From the NCBI GenBank assembly GCA_016649715.1, contig JAENXC010000006.1, positions 62,001 to 126,000 of the forward strand: 64,000 nt of DNA, given 5' to 3'. This document shows positions 25,134 through 34,125 of the stretch, piece by piece. Below the pieces are notes generated by a model. It searched no databases, was not told the origin of the DNA, and saw nothing but the letters and a program-made list of their open reading frames with translations. Each line of letters begins with the position of its first letter. The first letter of the stretch is position 1. The position numbers and the translations under genes are program-made. This DNA is from Flavobacteriaceae bacterium. Lineage in GTDB: Bacteria; Bacteroidota; Bacteroidia; Flavobacteriales; Flavobacteriaceae.

Positions 25134-25438
25134 TTCTCGGTTTTTCTGAAATTTTCAGGATTTTTCTTTGTGGGATAAACTGCGGTAATCAAAATTACGT
25201 CTTCAATGACTTTATAAACTACACGAAATTTTCTTTTGATAATTATTCTTCTACAAGTAGAATCAAACTCATCCACTTGCCATTGTTTAGTGAAAACTAT
25301 CTTTTCAGTTTCAGAAATCAATTCCAATAAATTTTGTGATGCGTTATCCGGAGCTTGTTCTAAATAATAGGCATAAATCTCATTTAGATCTGCATCTGCT
25401 TCAAAAGACCAATGAATGCCTTTTACCCTGTCATCCAT
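25130..25438 (-). CDS. RelE/ParE-family toxin
   Basis: A 102-residue protein with the ParE/RelE layout: an N-terminal helical hairpin (WSFEADADLNEIYAYYLEQAP), then a beta sheet ending in RRIIIKRKFRVVYKVIEDVILITAVY. The family includes mRNA interferases and gyrase inhibitors; which one cannot be said. The antitoxin gene ends 9 bp upstream, and the toxin stop overlaps the next ATG. The pair sits between pbpC and alpha-2-macroglobulin, suggesting an acquired cassette. Confidence 0.82.
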   Translation of the reverse strand: MDDRVKGIHWSFEADADLNEIYAYYLEQAPDNASQNLLELISETEKIVFTKQWQVDEFDSTCRRIIIKRKFRVVYKVIEDVILITAVYPTKKNPENFRKTEK

Positions 25439-25447
25439 TGTATCCTT

Positions 25448-25702
25448 TTATTTGGACTTAAATTTATTCTTTAACTCTTCCGATGTTTTAAATTTCCCTT
25501 CAGCATAACTAGCCACTGCTCGTTCGTTTTTTTCACGATATTCTTTAAGCGAAATTTCTCGCCCATTAATGGAGTGTGCAACAACGGTGGAACTTTCTAA
25601 AGATTCATTTTCCAATATCTCTTCAAAACGCGCCACGTTTTCATCATTTACAAGACGGAGAATTTTTTCTACCAGTTTTATCTTTCTTTCAGCAATGTTC
25701 AT
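25448..25702 (-). CDS. Putative antitoxin partner
   Basis: An 84-residue charged, mainly helical protein (MNIAERKIKLVEKILRLVNDENV ... HSINGREISLKEYREKNERAV) directly before the ParE-like toxin, the usual antitoxin-first order. The C-terminal YAEGKFKTSEELKNKFKSK looks like the toxin-wrapping tail common to such antitoxins. No classical RHH or HTH signature is evident, so the DNA-binding class is uncertain. Confidence 0.75.
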   Translation of the reverse strand: MNIAERKIKLVEKILRLVNDENVARFEEILENESLESSTVVAHSINGREISLKEYREKNERAVASYAEGKFKTSEELKNKFKSK

Positions 25703-25737
25703 TTTTCAACAATTTTATTAAAGTAAATATACGGATT

Positions 25738-28700
25738 TTACTGCTCAATCGTTACCCACATCCCTTTGTTTCGGGCATAATACGAGTTGTCATACATCGC
25801 CTCAACCTGCGTTCCCGGCAAATAATACGTTCCTAAATAGGAAGCGTTTAGTTTCACCGCGAAAGTCTTCGTTTCATTTCTATTCAAATCGAAGAAGAAA
25901 TTCACACGGTCGTCTCGAATGTCTGTGTAACGCGCATTTCCACTTGCGCCACCGCCCAATTCAGAAAAACTGGTGTTTACAATTTCCCAACCACTTGGGA
26001 AGATTTTCGCCAAGGCCACATTGTTTATCCAATCGCCGGAAGTATTGGTAACGCTCACTTTTGCAATAATTTCGGTTCCCTGTCGCAATTTTGTAACATC
26101 TATCGGTTTGCCCGCGCCATCCAAATATTCAGATTTTATGGAAAGATTTCGCTGCTCCGCAAGTTCATTTCCCAAAGGTAATTTGCCGCGTTGCGAAAGC
26201 GTGACGTAAACCACATTTCCTTTTTTGTTGGTCACCGAAACGGAATTGCTTCCCATCACAAATGAAAGATCGCGTTGCGAAACGGCTCGGTCGGTTTTCA
26301 CCTCTACTGATTTTCCACCATTCGTAAATGTAAGTTCCATCGCTTTTCCGCCGTTCTTTTCAACCATTTTCGCCATCGCCATCAAAGCATACGAAGTTTC
26401 TTGTGTGCTGTACCAATTTCCCGAAGACAGATCTTTCGCCACGGAAATTGCCAAATCGCGTTGTTTCGAATTGCCCAATAAAACCAAGGTTTCCAAAGCC
26501 ATTGAACGATTTCTGAATGGCGAACCGTAAGTGTAATAATCGTATTTTTCAGGTTGGAAATTGATGTTCGCCGTCTGCGCAATTTGCTCGGCAACGTTTT
26601 TCTTTCCGGCCAAAGCATAAGCTGCGGCCAAACGCCACTTTGCATCATTGCTTAAATCTTTGCTTTCGCGAAGACGATTCATCGCGGCAAGCTCTGGTTT
26701 TCCTGCTAAAGCCAAAGTGTAAAGCCTGTAAGCCTGCGTCAAACTTGAATTGTAAGTTTTATAACTATTCCGCCACTGGCGTGCGGTGTTTTGCTGATAT
26801 AGCAACCAATTGCTCATAAAACTTATTGGTAGCGCATATCCTTTTTGCTTCGCTTCCAGCATAAAATGGCCGGCATAATTCGTACTCCATTCGTCTGCTT
26901 CTCGTTCGCCGGGCCAATAGGCTAGCCCGCCGTTTGCGGTTTGGAACCTGCCCAAACGCTCAATCGTTGCTTTTATATTTTTCTCGATTTCTTTCTTCTT
27001 ATCAAAAGTAATATCAAAAACCTCCCCCAAATAAAGCTGCGGAAATGCCGAAGAAGTGGTCTGCTCCAAACATCCGTAGGGATAGTGGATCAAAAACTCC
27101 ATTCGCCTTCCAAAATCCATCGGTGGCAACGTTGAAAATTCCAGCATTGCAGCATTGCTTCCGGAAACGCCGAAAGTTTCGAAATTGATGGTTTGCGACC
27201 CATTTTCCGCAATAGTAAATTGTGTTGATTTTTGTGAAATAGGGTTTGGATTTTCCACGTCAATTTCAACTTTATAACTCGCTTTTTCACCGTTACCGGA
27301 AGCGGTTACTTCAATAGTTTGAATCGCATCTGTCACGTTGAGCGCAGTCGAAACGTCAAATTCAAAATTCACAATCTGTTCACCCGGTCCGTTGAAAGTA
27401 ACCGTTTTTGATGATCCGTTTTTCGGTTTCAGCGCATCACCAGTTTTTACGGTAATCGTAGCGGTTTTCACTTTATTTTCCATTGCAAAAACAGTAACGG
27501 GAAGCGTAACGGTTTCACCCGGAGATAATTTCCGGGGAAGCGAAGCCACCACCATCAGCGGTGTACGGACGGGTGTGGTTTTTTCGGCATTGCCATAAGC
27601 ACTTTTGGTTTTATCGCCCGCAATAACCATAGTTCGCACCGAACCGATGTAATTCGGCATCATTATATTATGAGTTGCCGTTTTTCCAGCGGCGAGTTCA
27701 AATGGGCCGAGGTATTTTACAACGGGTTTAAATCGGTCCGCTTTTCGGTTTTTAGCGCCCAAAGCGGCATCGCCACCCCCAATTGCATAAATATTATCGA
27801 CACTGCCGGAATACGCGCCAATCACATAATCGAACATATCAAAAGTTTTCACACCCAAAGCTTCGCGGCTGTAAAAACCTTCATGGATATCGGGCGTCGC
27901 AAAACGTGTTAAATCGAGCAAGCCTTCGTCAACAACGGCCAAAGTATAGGTCATTGATTTGCCTTTTTCTTCGGAAACTTTTACAGTGAATGGTTTTTCG
28001 GGTTTTAATACTTCCGGCATATTGATTTTGGGGTGAAGCACCGTTGAAGGATCTTCCACCGAAAGCGGAATAACGCCGTAAAGCCGTATCGGCAGATCGT
28101 TTTTTGTTTGACTGTGCGGCTGCAGCAGCGAAATATTCACATAAATATTCGGCGCCATTTCTTTTGTAATTTTTATCGCAGCTTTGGTTTCGCCTTTTTT
28201 GGTTTCAATCCAATGAGTTGCCAAAACCTCGGTGCCGTTTTCAACGCTAATCAAAGCGTGACCATCACTTCCCGAAGGAAAGGTTATAAAAGCTTCCTCG
28301 CCAACATTGTATTTTTCCTTATCTGCTGAAAAAAGCAACATCCGTGCACTTTCAGTATCGCCGTCGCTTGGGCGTTGCCACCAATTTCTGTAGAAATAAG
28401 TAATGCGTCCGGTTGCATGGCCGGATTGCTTGTCAATAACGCGAATCAAATAACGACCGCCTTCCTCTTCGGGAATATTTACGGTGAATTTCCCCTTTCC
28501 GCTACCGTCGGTTTTTACGGTGAAATCCTTTACGGGACGGTGCACGGTTGAATTTTCATAAGTTGAAAGATTATCCTCCCCTCGGTTCCACCACCAGCGC
28601 CATTCAATCTGAAATACTTTTACTTCCAGCTCGCGAATGCCGGCAGCTTTACCCTGCGCATCCACGGAAACTACATCAAAAACAGTGTTTTCATCCGTGA

Positions 28701-31335
28701 AATACGAACCGTAACGGCCTGCTTCGGGAGATTTCAAACCTACAAAATGTGAGAACGGCGCCAAGTCCTTTGAAAAAATATCCATTGAAAAATCACCACC
28801 ACCTTCGTATACTTTGGTTAAAAAAGTGGCTTTCAACATTCCGGGCGCATTTTTTCCAACTTCGAGATTTTGGCTGAATGCAGTGCTTCCTTCCGAAGAA
28901 AGTTGCGTATCCAAAACTGGAATTTCCACTTCAGAAAAAGTTCTGATGGGGTCGATAAAATTGTACTTCTGAAATTTCGGGAAAGCGGAATTGCTGGCGC
29001 GGAGTGTTGCGGTCATATCAATTTTCAAATTCCGCGCAGGCGAGCCGTGAAGCCACATTGCGCTTACCGTTCCTTTTACGGGTTTGGTTGCATCGAGGAT
29101 TTCATCTTCAAAATCCAGCTTAATTTTTAAACGATTTGGTTTAATAGTCGCCACTTTTAAGGTGTGCGAAAATTGTGCGCCACCAACGGTTATTGTTGCG
29201 TTCCAATTTCCAGTAGGTGCCGAAGCATCTGTCGCGATTGGGAAATAGTAAAATCCATTTTCGGCAGAACTATTTTTAGAAGATGAAGATACTGTTCTTT
29301 GAACCAATTTTCCTCGGGCATCTGTTACAGAAAGCGTAACTGGATGGTTTTTTGGAAGTGGATTTGCGTTGTCGTTCAGCACAAAGGTCAAGTGGATGCT
29401 ATCGCCGGGGCGGTAAACACCGCGTTCGGTATAGGTGTAACCTTTCAAACCTTTTTGGAGTTCCTTCCCAGAAATGTCGAAATTGCTCATGGAAAGTGCA
29501 TTTCCGTCTTCCAGTTTTATATATGCGAAATTGTTCCCTTTTTGCGCTACTGCGAAAGCCGCATTTTTAGCACTGTCATAAAGGGTTGAGCCGTCACTTT
29601 CTGTCGTAACCGTTTCAATCAATTGTTGCTGATAATTGAAGATTTTAATTTTTACGCCGCCTTCAGGTTTCGCTGAAATAAGGTTTGTTGTGAAAAAATG
29701 ATAGGAACGATTGCTGCCTTTTTTCACGATCAAGCCCAAATCTGAGCCCAAAATATTTGCGGTAACTACGCGCTCTTCGTTGTAATACGCGGGATGGCAG
29801 GGATTGTCCTGCTGTTCCCAATTGTAAGTGTAGTTTCGCCAGCGATAAATTTCGTTGTCCCAATAGCGCTCTTCGCGGATGTCTTCGTCTTCGGAAGAAT
29901 CGTCGGCGTAATAGGAATCTTCTTCGTAATAATATTCATCACCTTCTTCGTTCGTTTCTTCAATATTTTCAGCTTCGGAAGCAGTTTCGGCGCAATCATA
30001 AGTAATGTAATCTTTTTTAAAGCTGAGTTCCAATTGATAAATGGCACCGGGATCTGATTTAAAATATTCCGACAGATTAATTGCATATGCTTTCCAGCTT
30101 CCGTTGTTGCTCAAATCAGTATTTTTTAACTCGATGGTTTTTTTGGCAATTCTTCGTCCAACACGTTTAATATCGTAGGTATCGTTGTCGTTCAAATTAT
30201 AACTTTGAAGAAACTGTAACACGTTGTTTTCGTAAATTTTAATGACGCGAACATCCACTTTTGCAAGGTTAACAGCTTCAAAATAAACCGGCGTGGAAGC
30301 AGAATTCGGAAGAATTACACCTTTTGAAATCATCCGAACGGCGGGCTTTAACTGTTCAAAAGAAACCAATTCTGAAAATTCTTTTTTCAAACCGAAACCT
30401 TCCGTGTTTTTGATTCCCGTGAAAACGGTGACTTTTACATCGCCCACAACTCGATTTGGCGGATAGACGTTCAGAACATTTCCGTCCACTTCATAACGCA
30501 GATTGGTTGTATTTTCAATGGTAACCAATCCCGAAAAATCCTGATTTTCCAACAGTGGATCTGAAAAATTAATACTTAAAAGTGCGGCGGGCGCCAACGT
30601 ACTTCTGATATCGACAATGGTAAAATTGTTCTGCCCAGGAATTGCAAAGGTATTTTCACCTTTATTTTCAGCGCCGATGGGTTTTCCGTCCCATTTAATA
30701 AGGATTTCGGAATCGTCCATTTTACGGCTAATGCTGTCAATTGTAAAATTGAAATACTTTGCATCGGTAGTTTCCGAAGGCCATTTCAGTTTCAGTTTTT
30801 TGCCATCTTGGGAAGCCGAAACCAGTTGTTTCACCTTTTCCAAAGTAATAATATCTGAAGCTTCAACGGATGCTTCAACATATTGCCATTGCTTGCTGTA
30901 GCTTTGAAGTTTGCCGATATCAACCTTAAAATTTGGCGTGATTGTATGAAAACTGAAAGTATAAGTCTTGAATTCTTTGGAAATGTCTTCGTAAAATTTA
31001 TTCAACTTTACGGTTACGGTATATTCCGTGTCCGGTTTTAAATATTCCGCAGGTTGAAAAATTAGGGTTTTACCGTTTTCAACCACTAATTTTCCTTCAG
31101 TTTTTGGGGAAATTTTTAAATATTCCTCGACGGAAAGTTCCTGTGTCATCTCAAATTGCTCCAAAGGTTTTGCAAGCTCAACCCTGATATCTGTTGTGAT
31201 TGATTGGTTGCCGTAGGTGTTATAGGAAATGTATTCCTTAAACTTGAAAAGATTGTCGGTTTCGGAATGTTTGTCTTTGCAGGAAAAGACGAAAAGCAAT
31301 AAAACGATGGACAGAACCTTGAGTGAGATTTTCAT
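25738..31335 (-). CDS. Bacterial alpha-2-macroglobulin lipoprotein
   Basis: Giant protease-trapping envelope protein, 1865 residues. I start at the ATG at 31333-31335, which begins the lipoprotein signal MKISLKVLSIVLLLFVFSC; the longer ORF from 31377 adds 14 unlikely residues. A string of MG-type beta domains is followed by the ANA/MG7-like and TED domains. The thioester motif Cys1422-Leu-Glu-Gln (27061-27072) in YGCLEQTTSSAFP is intact. Residues about 448-513 form an unusual Glu/Asp/Tyr-rich insert between two cysteines. A repeat element lies in frame at 27331-27356. It is functionally tied to PBP1C by family knowledge. Confidence 0.94.
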   Translation of the reverse strand: MKISLKVLSIVLLLFVFSCKDKHSETDNLFKFKEYISYNTYGNQSITTDIRVELAKPLEQFEMTQELSVEEYLKISPKTEGKLVVENGKTLIFQPAEYLKPDTEYTVTVKLNKFYEDISKEFKTYTFSFHTITPNFKVDIGKLQSYSKQWQYVEASVEASDIITLEKVKQLVSASQDGKKLKLKWPSETTDAKYFNFTIDSISRKMDDSEILIKWDGKPIGAENKGENTFAIPGQNNFTIVDIRSTLAPAALLSINFSDPLLENQDFSGLVTIENTTNLRYEVDGNVLNVYPPNRVVGDVKVTVFTGIKNTEGFGLKKEFSELVSFEQLKPAVRMISKGVILPNSASTPVYFEAVNLAKVDVRVIKIYENNVLQFLQSYNLNDNDTYDIKRVGRRIAKKTIELKNTDLSNNGSWKAYAINLSEYFKSDPGAIYQLELSFKKDYITYDCAETASEAENIEETNEEGDEYYYEEDSYYADDSSEDEDIREERYWDNEIYRWRNYTYNWEQQDNPCHPAYYNEERVVTANILGSDLGLIVKKGSNRSYHFFTTNLISAKPEGGVKIKIFNYQQQLIETVTTESDGSTLYDSAKNAAFAVAQKGNNFAYIKLEDGNALSMSNFDISGKELQKGLKGYTYTERGVYRPGDSIHLTFVLNDNANPLPKNHPVTLSVTDARGKLVQRTVSSSSKNSSAENGFYYFPIATDASAPTGNWNATITVGGAQFSHTLKVATIKPNRLKIKLDFEDEILDATKPVKGTVSAMWLHGSPARNLKIDMTATLRASNSAFPKFQKYNFIDPIRTFSEVEIPVLDTQLSSEGSTAFSQNLEVGKNAPGMLKATFLTKVYEGGGDFSMDIFSKDLAPFSHFVGLKSPEAGRYGSYFTDENTVFDVVSVDAQGKAAGIRELEVKVFQIEWRWWWNRGEDNLSTYENSTVHRPVKDFTVKTDGSGKGKFTVNIPEEEGGRYLIRVIDKQSGHATGRITYFYRNWWQRPSDGDTESARMLLFSADKEKYNVGEEAFITFPSGSDGHALISVENGTEVLATHWIETKKGETKAAIKITKEMAPNIYVNISLLQPHSQTKNDLPIRLYGVIPLSVEDPSTVLHPKINMPEVLKPEKPFTVKVSEEKGKSMTYTLAVVDEGLLDLTRFATPDIHEGFYSREALGVKTFDMFDYVIGAYSGSVDNIYAIGGGDAALGAKNRKADRFKPVVKYLGPFELAAGKTATHNIMMPNYIGSVRTMVIAGDKTKSAYGNAEKTTPVRTPLMVVASLPRKLSPGETVTLPVTVFAMENKVKTATITVKTGDALKPKNGSSKTVTFNGPGEQIVNFEFDVSTALNVTDAIQTIEVTASGNGEKASYKVEIDVENPNPISQKSTQFTIAENGSQTINFETFGVSGSNAAMLEFSTLPPMDFGRRMEFLIHYPYGCLEQTTSSAFPQLYLGEVFDITFDKKKEIEKNIKATIERLGRFQTANGGLAYWPGEREADEWSTNYAGHFMLEAKQKGYALPISFMSNWLLYQQNTARQWRNSYKTYNSSLTQAYRLYTLALAGKPELAAMNRLRESKDLSNDAKWRLAAAYALAGKKNVAEQIAQTANINFQPEKYDYYTYGSPFRNRSMALETLVLLGNSKQRDLAISVAKDLSSGNWYSTQETSYALMAMAKMVEKNGGKAMELTFTNGGKSVEVKTDRAVSQRDLSFVMGSNSVSVTNKKGNVVYVTLSQRGKLPLGNELAEQRNLSIKSEYLDGAGKPIDVTKLRQGTEIIAKVSVTNTSGDWINNVALAKIFPSGWEIVNTSFSELGGGASGNARYTDIRDDRVNFFFDLNRNETKTFAVKLNASYLGTYYLPGTQVEAMYDNSYYARNKGMWVTIEQ
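27331..27356. repeat. Repeat core inside the alpha-2-macroglobulin gene
   Basis: This 26-bp stretch matches 12084-12109 in 24 positions, including the whole TTGAGCGCAGTCGAAA core; the two differences (C for G and G for C) swap symmetrically. On the coding strand it gives part of FDVSTALNVTDA without breaking the frame. Confidence 0.6.
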
Positions 31336-31613
31336 CAGTATAAAATATTTGATAAAGCTGAAGATGGAATGCCCCAATGTAAATCTTCGGTTAATTTACA
31401 ATTTATATTTGGGCATTTCATAAGCGATGGTTATAAGCATTTAAAAATAAGACAAATTGATTGGCTTACAAAGCAAAACCAATTCGTTTTGTTTGAAAAA
31501 ATTACTTAAATACGTTTTATGGGTGGGGAGGTTGAGGTTGGAACGTCAAACTATTTTAAAATCGTATCTCATAATTTAACGTTTGAGATGGAATTAACAG
31601 AAACTGGCCAACC

Positions 31614-32675
31614 CTATTCGTCTTTATAGATTTTAATAACTAATTCCCCTTCTGAATTCATTGTTGCCCGATACATCCCGGCCGTGTTGAATTCCATTGC
31701 CACATTCCCGTCTTTATCGATGGCAACAATTCCACCGTCACCGCCGAGCGCCGGTACTTTTTTCTGAATGACTTCTGAAGCGGCTTCCTGTAATGTCATT
31801 CCTTTATATTCCATCAAAGCAGAAATATCATAGGCAACAACCGCACGAATGAAATATTCACCCCAACCAGTTGAAGAAACAGCACAAGTAGCATTTTTGG
31901 CATAAGTTCCCGCTCCAATAATTGGCGCATCGCCAATGCGGCTCCAGCGTTTGTTGGTCATTCCGCCAGTTGAGGTTCCAGCGGCGAGATTTCCGTGCTT
32001 GTCCAATGCGGCGCAACCAACAGTGCCAAATTTTGAATTTTTTATGAATGGGTCTTCAAAGGAAACTTTCTTTCCATTTTTTTCTTTTTCATTTCTCAAA
32101 ACTTTTTGCAAAGACTCATATCTTTTTTGGGTGTAGAAATAAGAGGTGTCCATCATTTTATAGCCGAGTGTTTGGGCAAATTCTTCGGCTCCAGCTCCGT
32201 AAAGCATTACGTGTTCGCTTTTCTGCATTACGTCAAGTGCCAAGTTTATTGGGTTTTTTATGTGCTTTATCCCAGCCACTGCACCAGCATTCAGTGTTGC
32301 GCCATCCATTATTGAGGCGTCCAGTTCGTTGGATCCATCGTGGGTAAAGACAGCACCTTTTCCTGCATTGAAAAGTGGGGAATCTTCCATTATATTAATG
32401 GTATGCGTAACTGCATCCAAAGAACTGCCGCCACTTTTCAAAATTTCATAGCCTGCGGAAATGGCTTCTTTCAGCTTTGCTTTATAAGCCGCTTCCAGCG
32501 AATCACTCATATCTTCTTTTAAAATGGTTCCAGCACCTCCATGAATGACTATTCCAAATTTCCCGATGCTCTTTTGGAGATTGTCAAGGTTGTTAGATGG
32601 TTTTTCAGGGGATTTTTCATGGTATTCACATCCTAAAAACACGAATAGTATAAACAAATATGTTAAATTTTTCAT
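31614..32675 (-). CDS. Isoaspartyl peptidase/L-asparaginase (Ntn hydrolase) lipoprotein
   Basis: Plant-type asparaginase, 353 residues from the ATG at 32673-32675, where a lipoprotein signal (MKNLTYLFILFVFLGC) begins; the ORF extension to 32735 is not signal-like. It matures by self-cleavage before Thr218 in KFGTVGCAALD, the N-terminal nucleophile of the beta subunit. Other family motifs are IHGGAGT, NAGKGAVFTHDG, ELDASIMDG and GTSTGGMTNKRWSRIGDAPIIGAGTYA. It removes isoaspartyl residues or hydrolyses asparagine, here on the cell surface or in the periplasm. Confidence 0.93.
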   Translation of the reverse strand: MKNLTYLFILFVFLGCEYHEKSPEKPSNNLDNLQKSIGKFGIVIHGGAGTILKEDMSDSLEAAYKAKLKEAISAGYEILKSGGSSLDAVTHTINIMEDSPLFNAGKGAVFTHDGSNELDASIMDGATLNAGAVAGIKHIKNPINLALDVMQKSEHVMLYGAGAEEFAQTLGYKMMDTSYFYTQKRYESLQKVLRNEKEKNGKKVSFEDPFIKNSKFGTVGCAALDKHGNLAAGTSTGGMTNKRWSRIGDAPIIGAGTYAKNATCAVSSTGWGEYFIRAVVAYDISALMEYKGMTLQEAASEVIQKKVPALGGDGGIVAIDKDGNVAMEFNTAGMYRATMNSEGELVIKIYKDE

Positions 32676-32835
32676 TTTTACTCTATATTTTAATTTTCCA
32701 CTAAGATACTCGAAAATCACAATGATTACAGTCACTCCGCAATTTTTTAAATAAGCTTATAATTGTAAAAAAGTATGATTTTATCGTTAAAGTGCCAATT
32801 TTTTCGACTAAAGGTACTTTTAGAAAAAAAATGTT

Positions 32836-32843
32836 ATATATTT
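32836..32843 (+). promoter_or_regulatory. Putative -7 box of the CAP lipoprotein gene
   Basis: TATATTTG matches TAnnTTTG and lies 40 bp upstream of the ATG at 32884. No clear -33 TTG is seen. Confidence 0.45.
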
Positions 32844-32883
32844 GTCTCTAACATCATGCCCCAAATCTGATGTTACCCAAATT

Positions 32884-33393
32884 ATGCACCTACTAAAAAG
32901 CAAACTGCTTGTAATAGCATTGTTATGCCTAGTGATTACCTCTTGTTCTAAAGAGGATTCTGTTGAAGCTGAAGCCGCTAAATATAATATTGATTTAGCG
33001 TTGGCCCAGAAAAACGACAGCCAAATGTCTGCCCAGATTTTAGTTCTGATAAATGATTATAGAGCTTCGTTGGGTCTTTCCACACTTCAAATAGACAATC
33101 AGTACGCCTCCGCTTTCGCGGTGGACCACACGCAGTATATGATTGAAAAAGAACAAATAAACCACGACAATTTTGGCTATCGCTCCGAAGGAATTAAATA
33201 CCACGATGGCGCCCAAGTGGTTGGCGAAAACGTTGCCTATGGTTACGATACCGCCGAAAAAGTAGTAGAAGCTTGGCTTAACAGCCCAGGACACAGGGCC
33301 ATTATTGAAGGCAACTACACTCATACCGGTTTTGGCGTGATGAAATGCCCCAAAGGCCGAAGCTACTACACTCAACTTTTTTATAGAAAGTAA
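32884..33393 (+). CDS. CAP (SCP/PR1)-domain lipoprotein
   Basis: A 169-residue exported protein from the ATG at 32884; an upstream TTG at 32842 is not a likely start because the lipoprotein signal (LLVIALLCLVITSC) begins just after the ATG. Residues about 50-165 are a CAP domain: ILVLINDYRASLGLSTLQ, HTQYMIEKEQINHDNFGYR, VGENVAYGYDTAEKVVEAWL, SPGHRAIIEGNYTHTGFGV. The His and Glu residues of the CAP cavity appear in INHDNF, GENVA and SPGHR. Bacterial members have no settled function. The gene stands alone. Confidence 0.88.
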   Translation: MHLLKSKLLVIALLCLVITSCSKEDSVEAEAAKYNIDLALAQKNDSQMSAQILVLINDYRASLGLSTLQIDNQYASAFAVDHTQYMIEKEQINHDNFGYRSEGIKYHDGAQVVGENVAYGYDTAEKVVEAWLNSPGHRAIIEGNYTHTGFGVMKCPKGRSYYTQLFYRK

Positions 33394-33422
33394 CCTCACA
33401 TCCCTTTTTCTATTAGTTCATT

Positions 33423-33459
33423 TTGCCGTATTTTTACGTAACTGTTAAAAATACGGCAA
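33423..33459 (+). promoter_or_regulatory. Inverted repeat ending at the nbaC start codon
   Basis: A perfect 13-bp inverted repeat (TTGCCGTATTTTT at 33423-33435 and AAAAATACGGCAA at 33447-33459) has an 11-base loop, and its right arm runs into the A of the nbaC ATG. In RNA it could hide the translation start; in DNA it could be an operator. Confidence 0.5.
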
Positions 33460-33995
33460 TGGCTATTAAAAAACCTTTCAACCTGAATAAGTGGATAGAA
33501 GAAAACCGCAACCTGCTGAAACCACCAGTTGGCAATAAAAATTTATATGTTGAATCTGACGATTATATTGTGATGATTGTCGCGGGGCCCAACGCCCGAA
33601 AGGATTACCATTACAACGAAACCGAGGAACTTTTCTACCAATTGGAAGGCAATATTCAAGTTGCCATCCAAGAAAATGGTGAAAAGAAAGTGATGGAACT
33701 CGGTCCCGGCGATATGTATCTACATCCGGGAAAAGTGCCACATTCGCCCGGCAGAAGCGAAGGTTCTATAGGTTTGGTTATTGAAAGAAAACGCGCCGAT
33801 CTTGACGGAAAAGATGGATTACTTTGGTTTTGCGACAATTGCAATAACAAATTATACGACGTTTACTTCCCGCTAAACAATATTGAAACAGATTTTCTGA
33901 AACATTTCAAGCATTTCTACGGAAGCAAGGAATTGCGTACTTGTGACAAATGCGGCACCGTGATGGAAGCTGACTCGCGTTTCACACAAGATTAA
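33459..33995 (+). CDS. nbaC: 3-hydroxyanthranilate 3,4-dioxygenase
   Basis: Cupin dioxygenase opening the ring of 3-hydroxyanthranilate in tryptophan-kynurenine breakdown or quinolinate synthesis. I start at the ATG at 33459 (MAIKKPFNLNKWIEE, 178 aa); the longer ORF would run through the inverted repeat. Iron ligands are His51, Glu57 (HYNETEELFYQLEGN) and His95 (GKVPHSPGR). The bacterial-type rubredoxin-like site is complete: Cys125, Cys128, Cys162, Cys165. The aldehyde dehydrogenase gene follows after 130 bp with its own promoter box. No other kynurenine-pathway gene is in the window. Confidence 0.95.
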   Translation: MAIKKPFNLNKWIEENRNLLKPPVGNKNLYVESDDYIVMIVAGPNARKDYHYNETEELFYQLEGNIQVAIQENGEKKVMELGPGDMYLHPGKVPHSPGRSEGSIGLVIERKRADLDGKDGLLWFCDNCNNKLYDVYFPLNNIETDFLKHFKHFYGSKELRTCDKCGTVMEADSRFTQD

Positions 33996-34049
33996 CACCG
34001 TATTTCCCAAACAGATACTGTTTCGTTTTACTTTCTTCAGCGCATTGTG

Positions 34050-34057
34050 TACCTTTG
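34050..34057 (+). promoter_or_regulatory. Putative -7 box of the ALDH gene
   Basis: TACCTTTG matches TAnnTTTG, 68 bp upstream of the ALDH7 ATG. It suggests the dehydrogenase has its own promoter rather than depending on nbaC. Confidence 0.45.
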
Positions 34058-34125
34058 CGGCCTGTTCCCGTGAATGCGGGAATCTCACGAAATTTTTCTG
34101 AAAGAATCATTAAAAACAATAATAT

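Noticed and set aside
31336..31377. Longer N-terminus for alpha-2-macroglobulin
   Set aside because: The lipoprotein signal starts at the internal ATG (31335); the extra 14 residues would spoil it.
32676..32735. 20-residue extension of the isoaspartyl peptidase
   Set aside because: It precedes a proper lipoprotein signal and includes charged residues not fit for export.
33423..33458. Twelve-residue extension of nbaC
   Set aside because: It is translation through the 13-bp inverted repeat; family proteins begin near MAIKKPFN.
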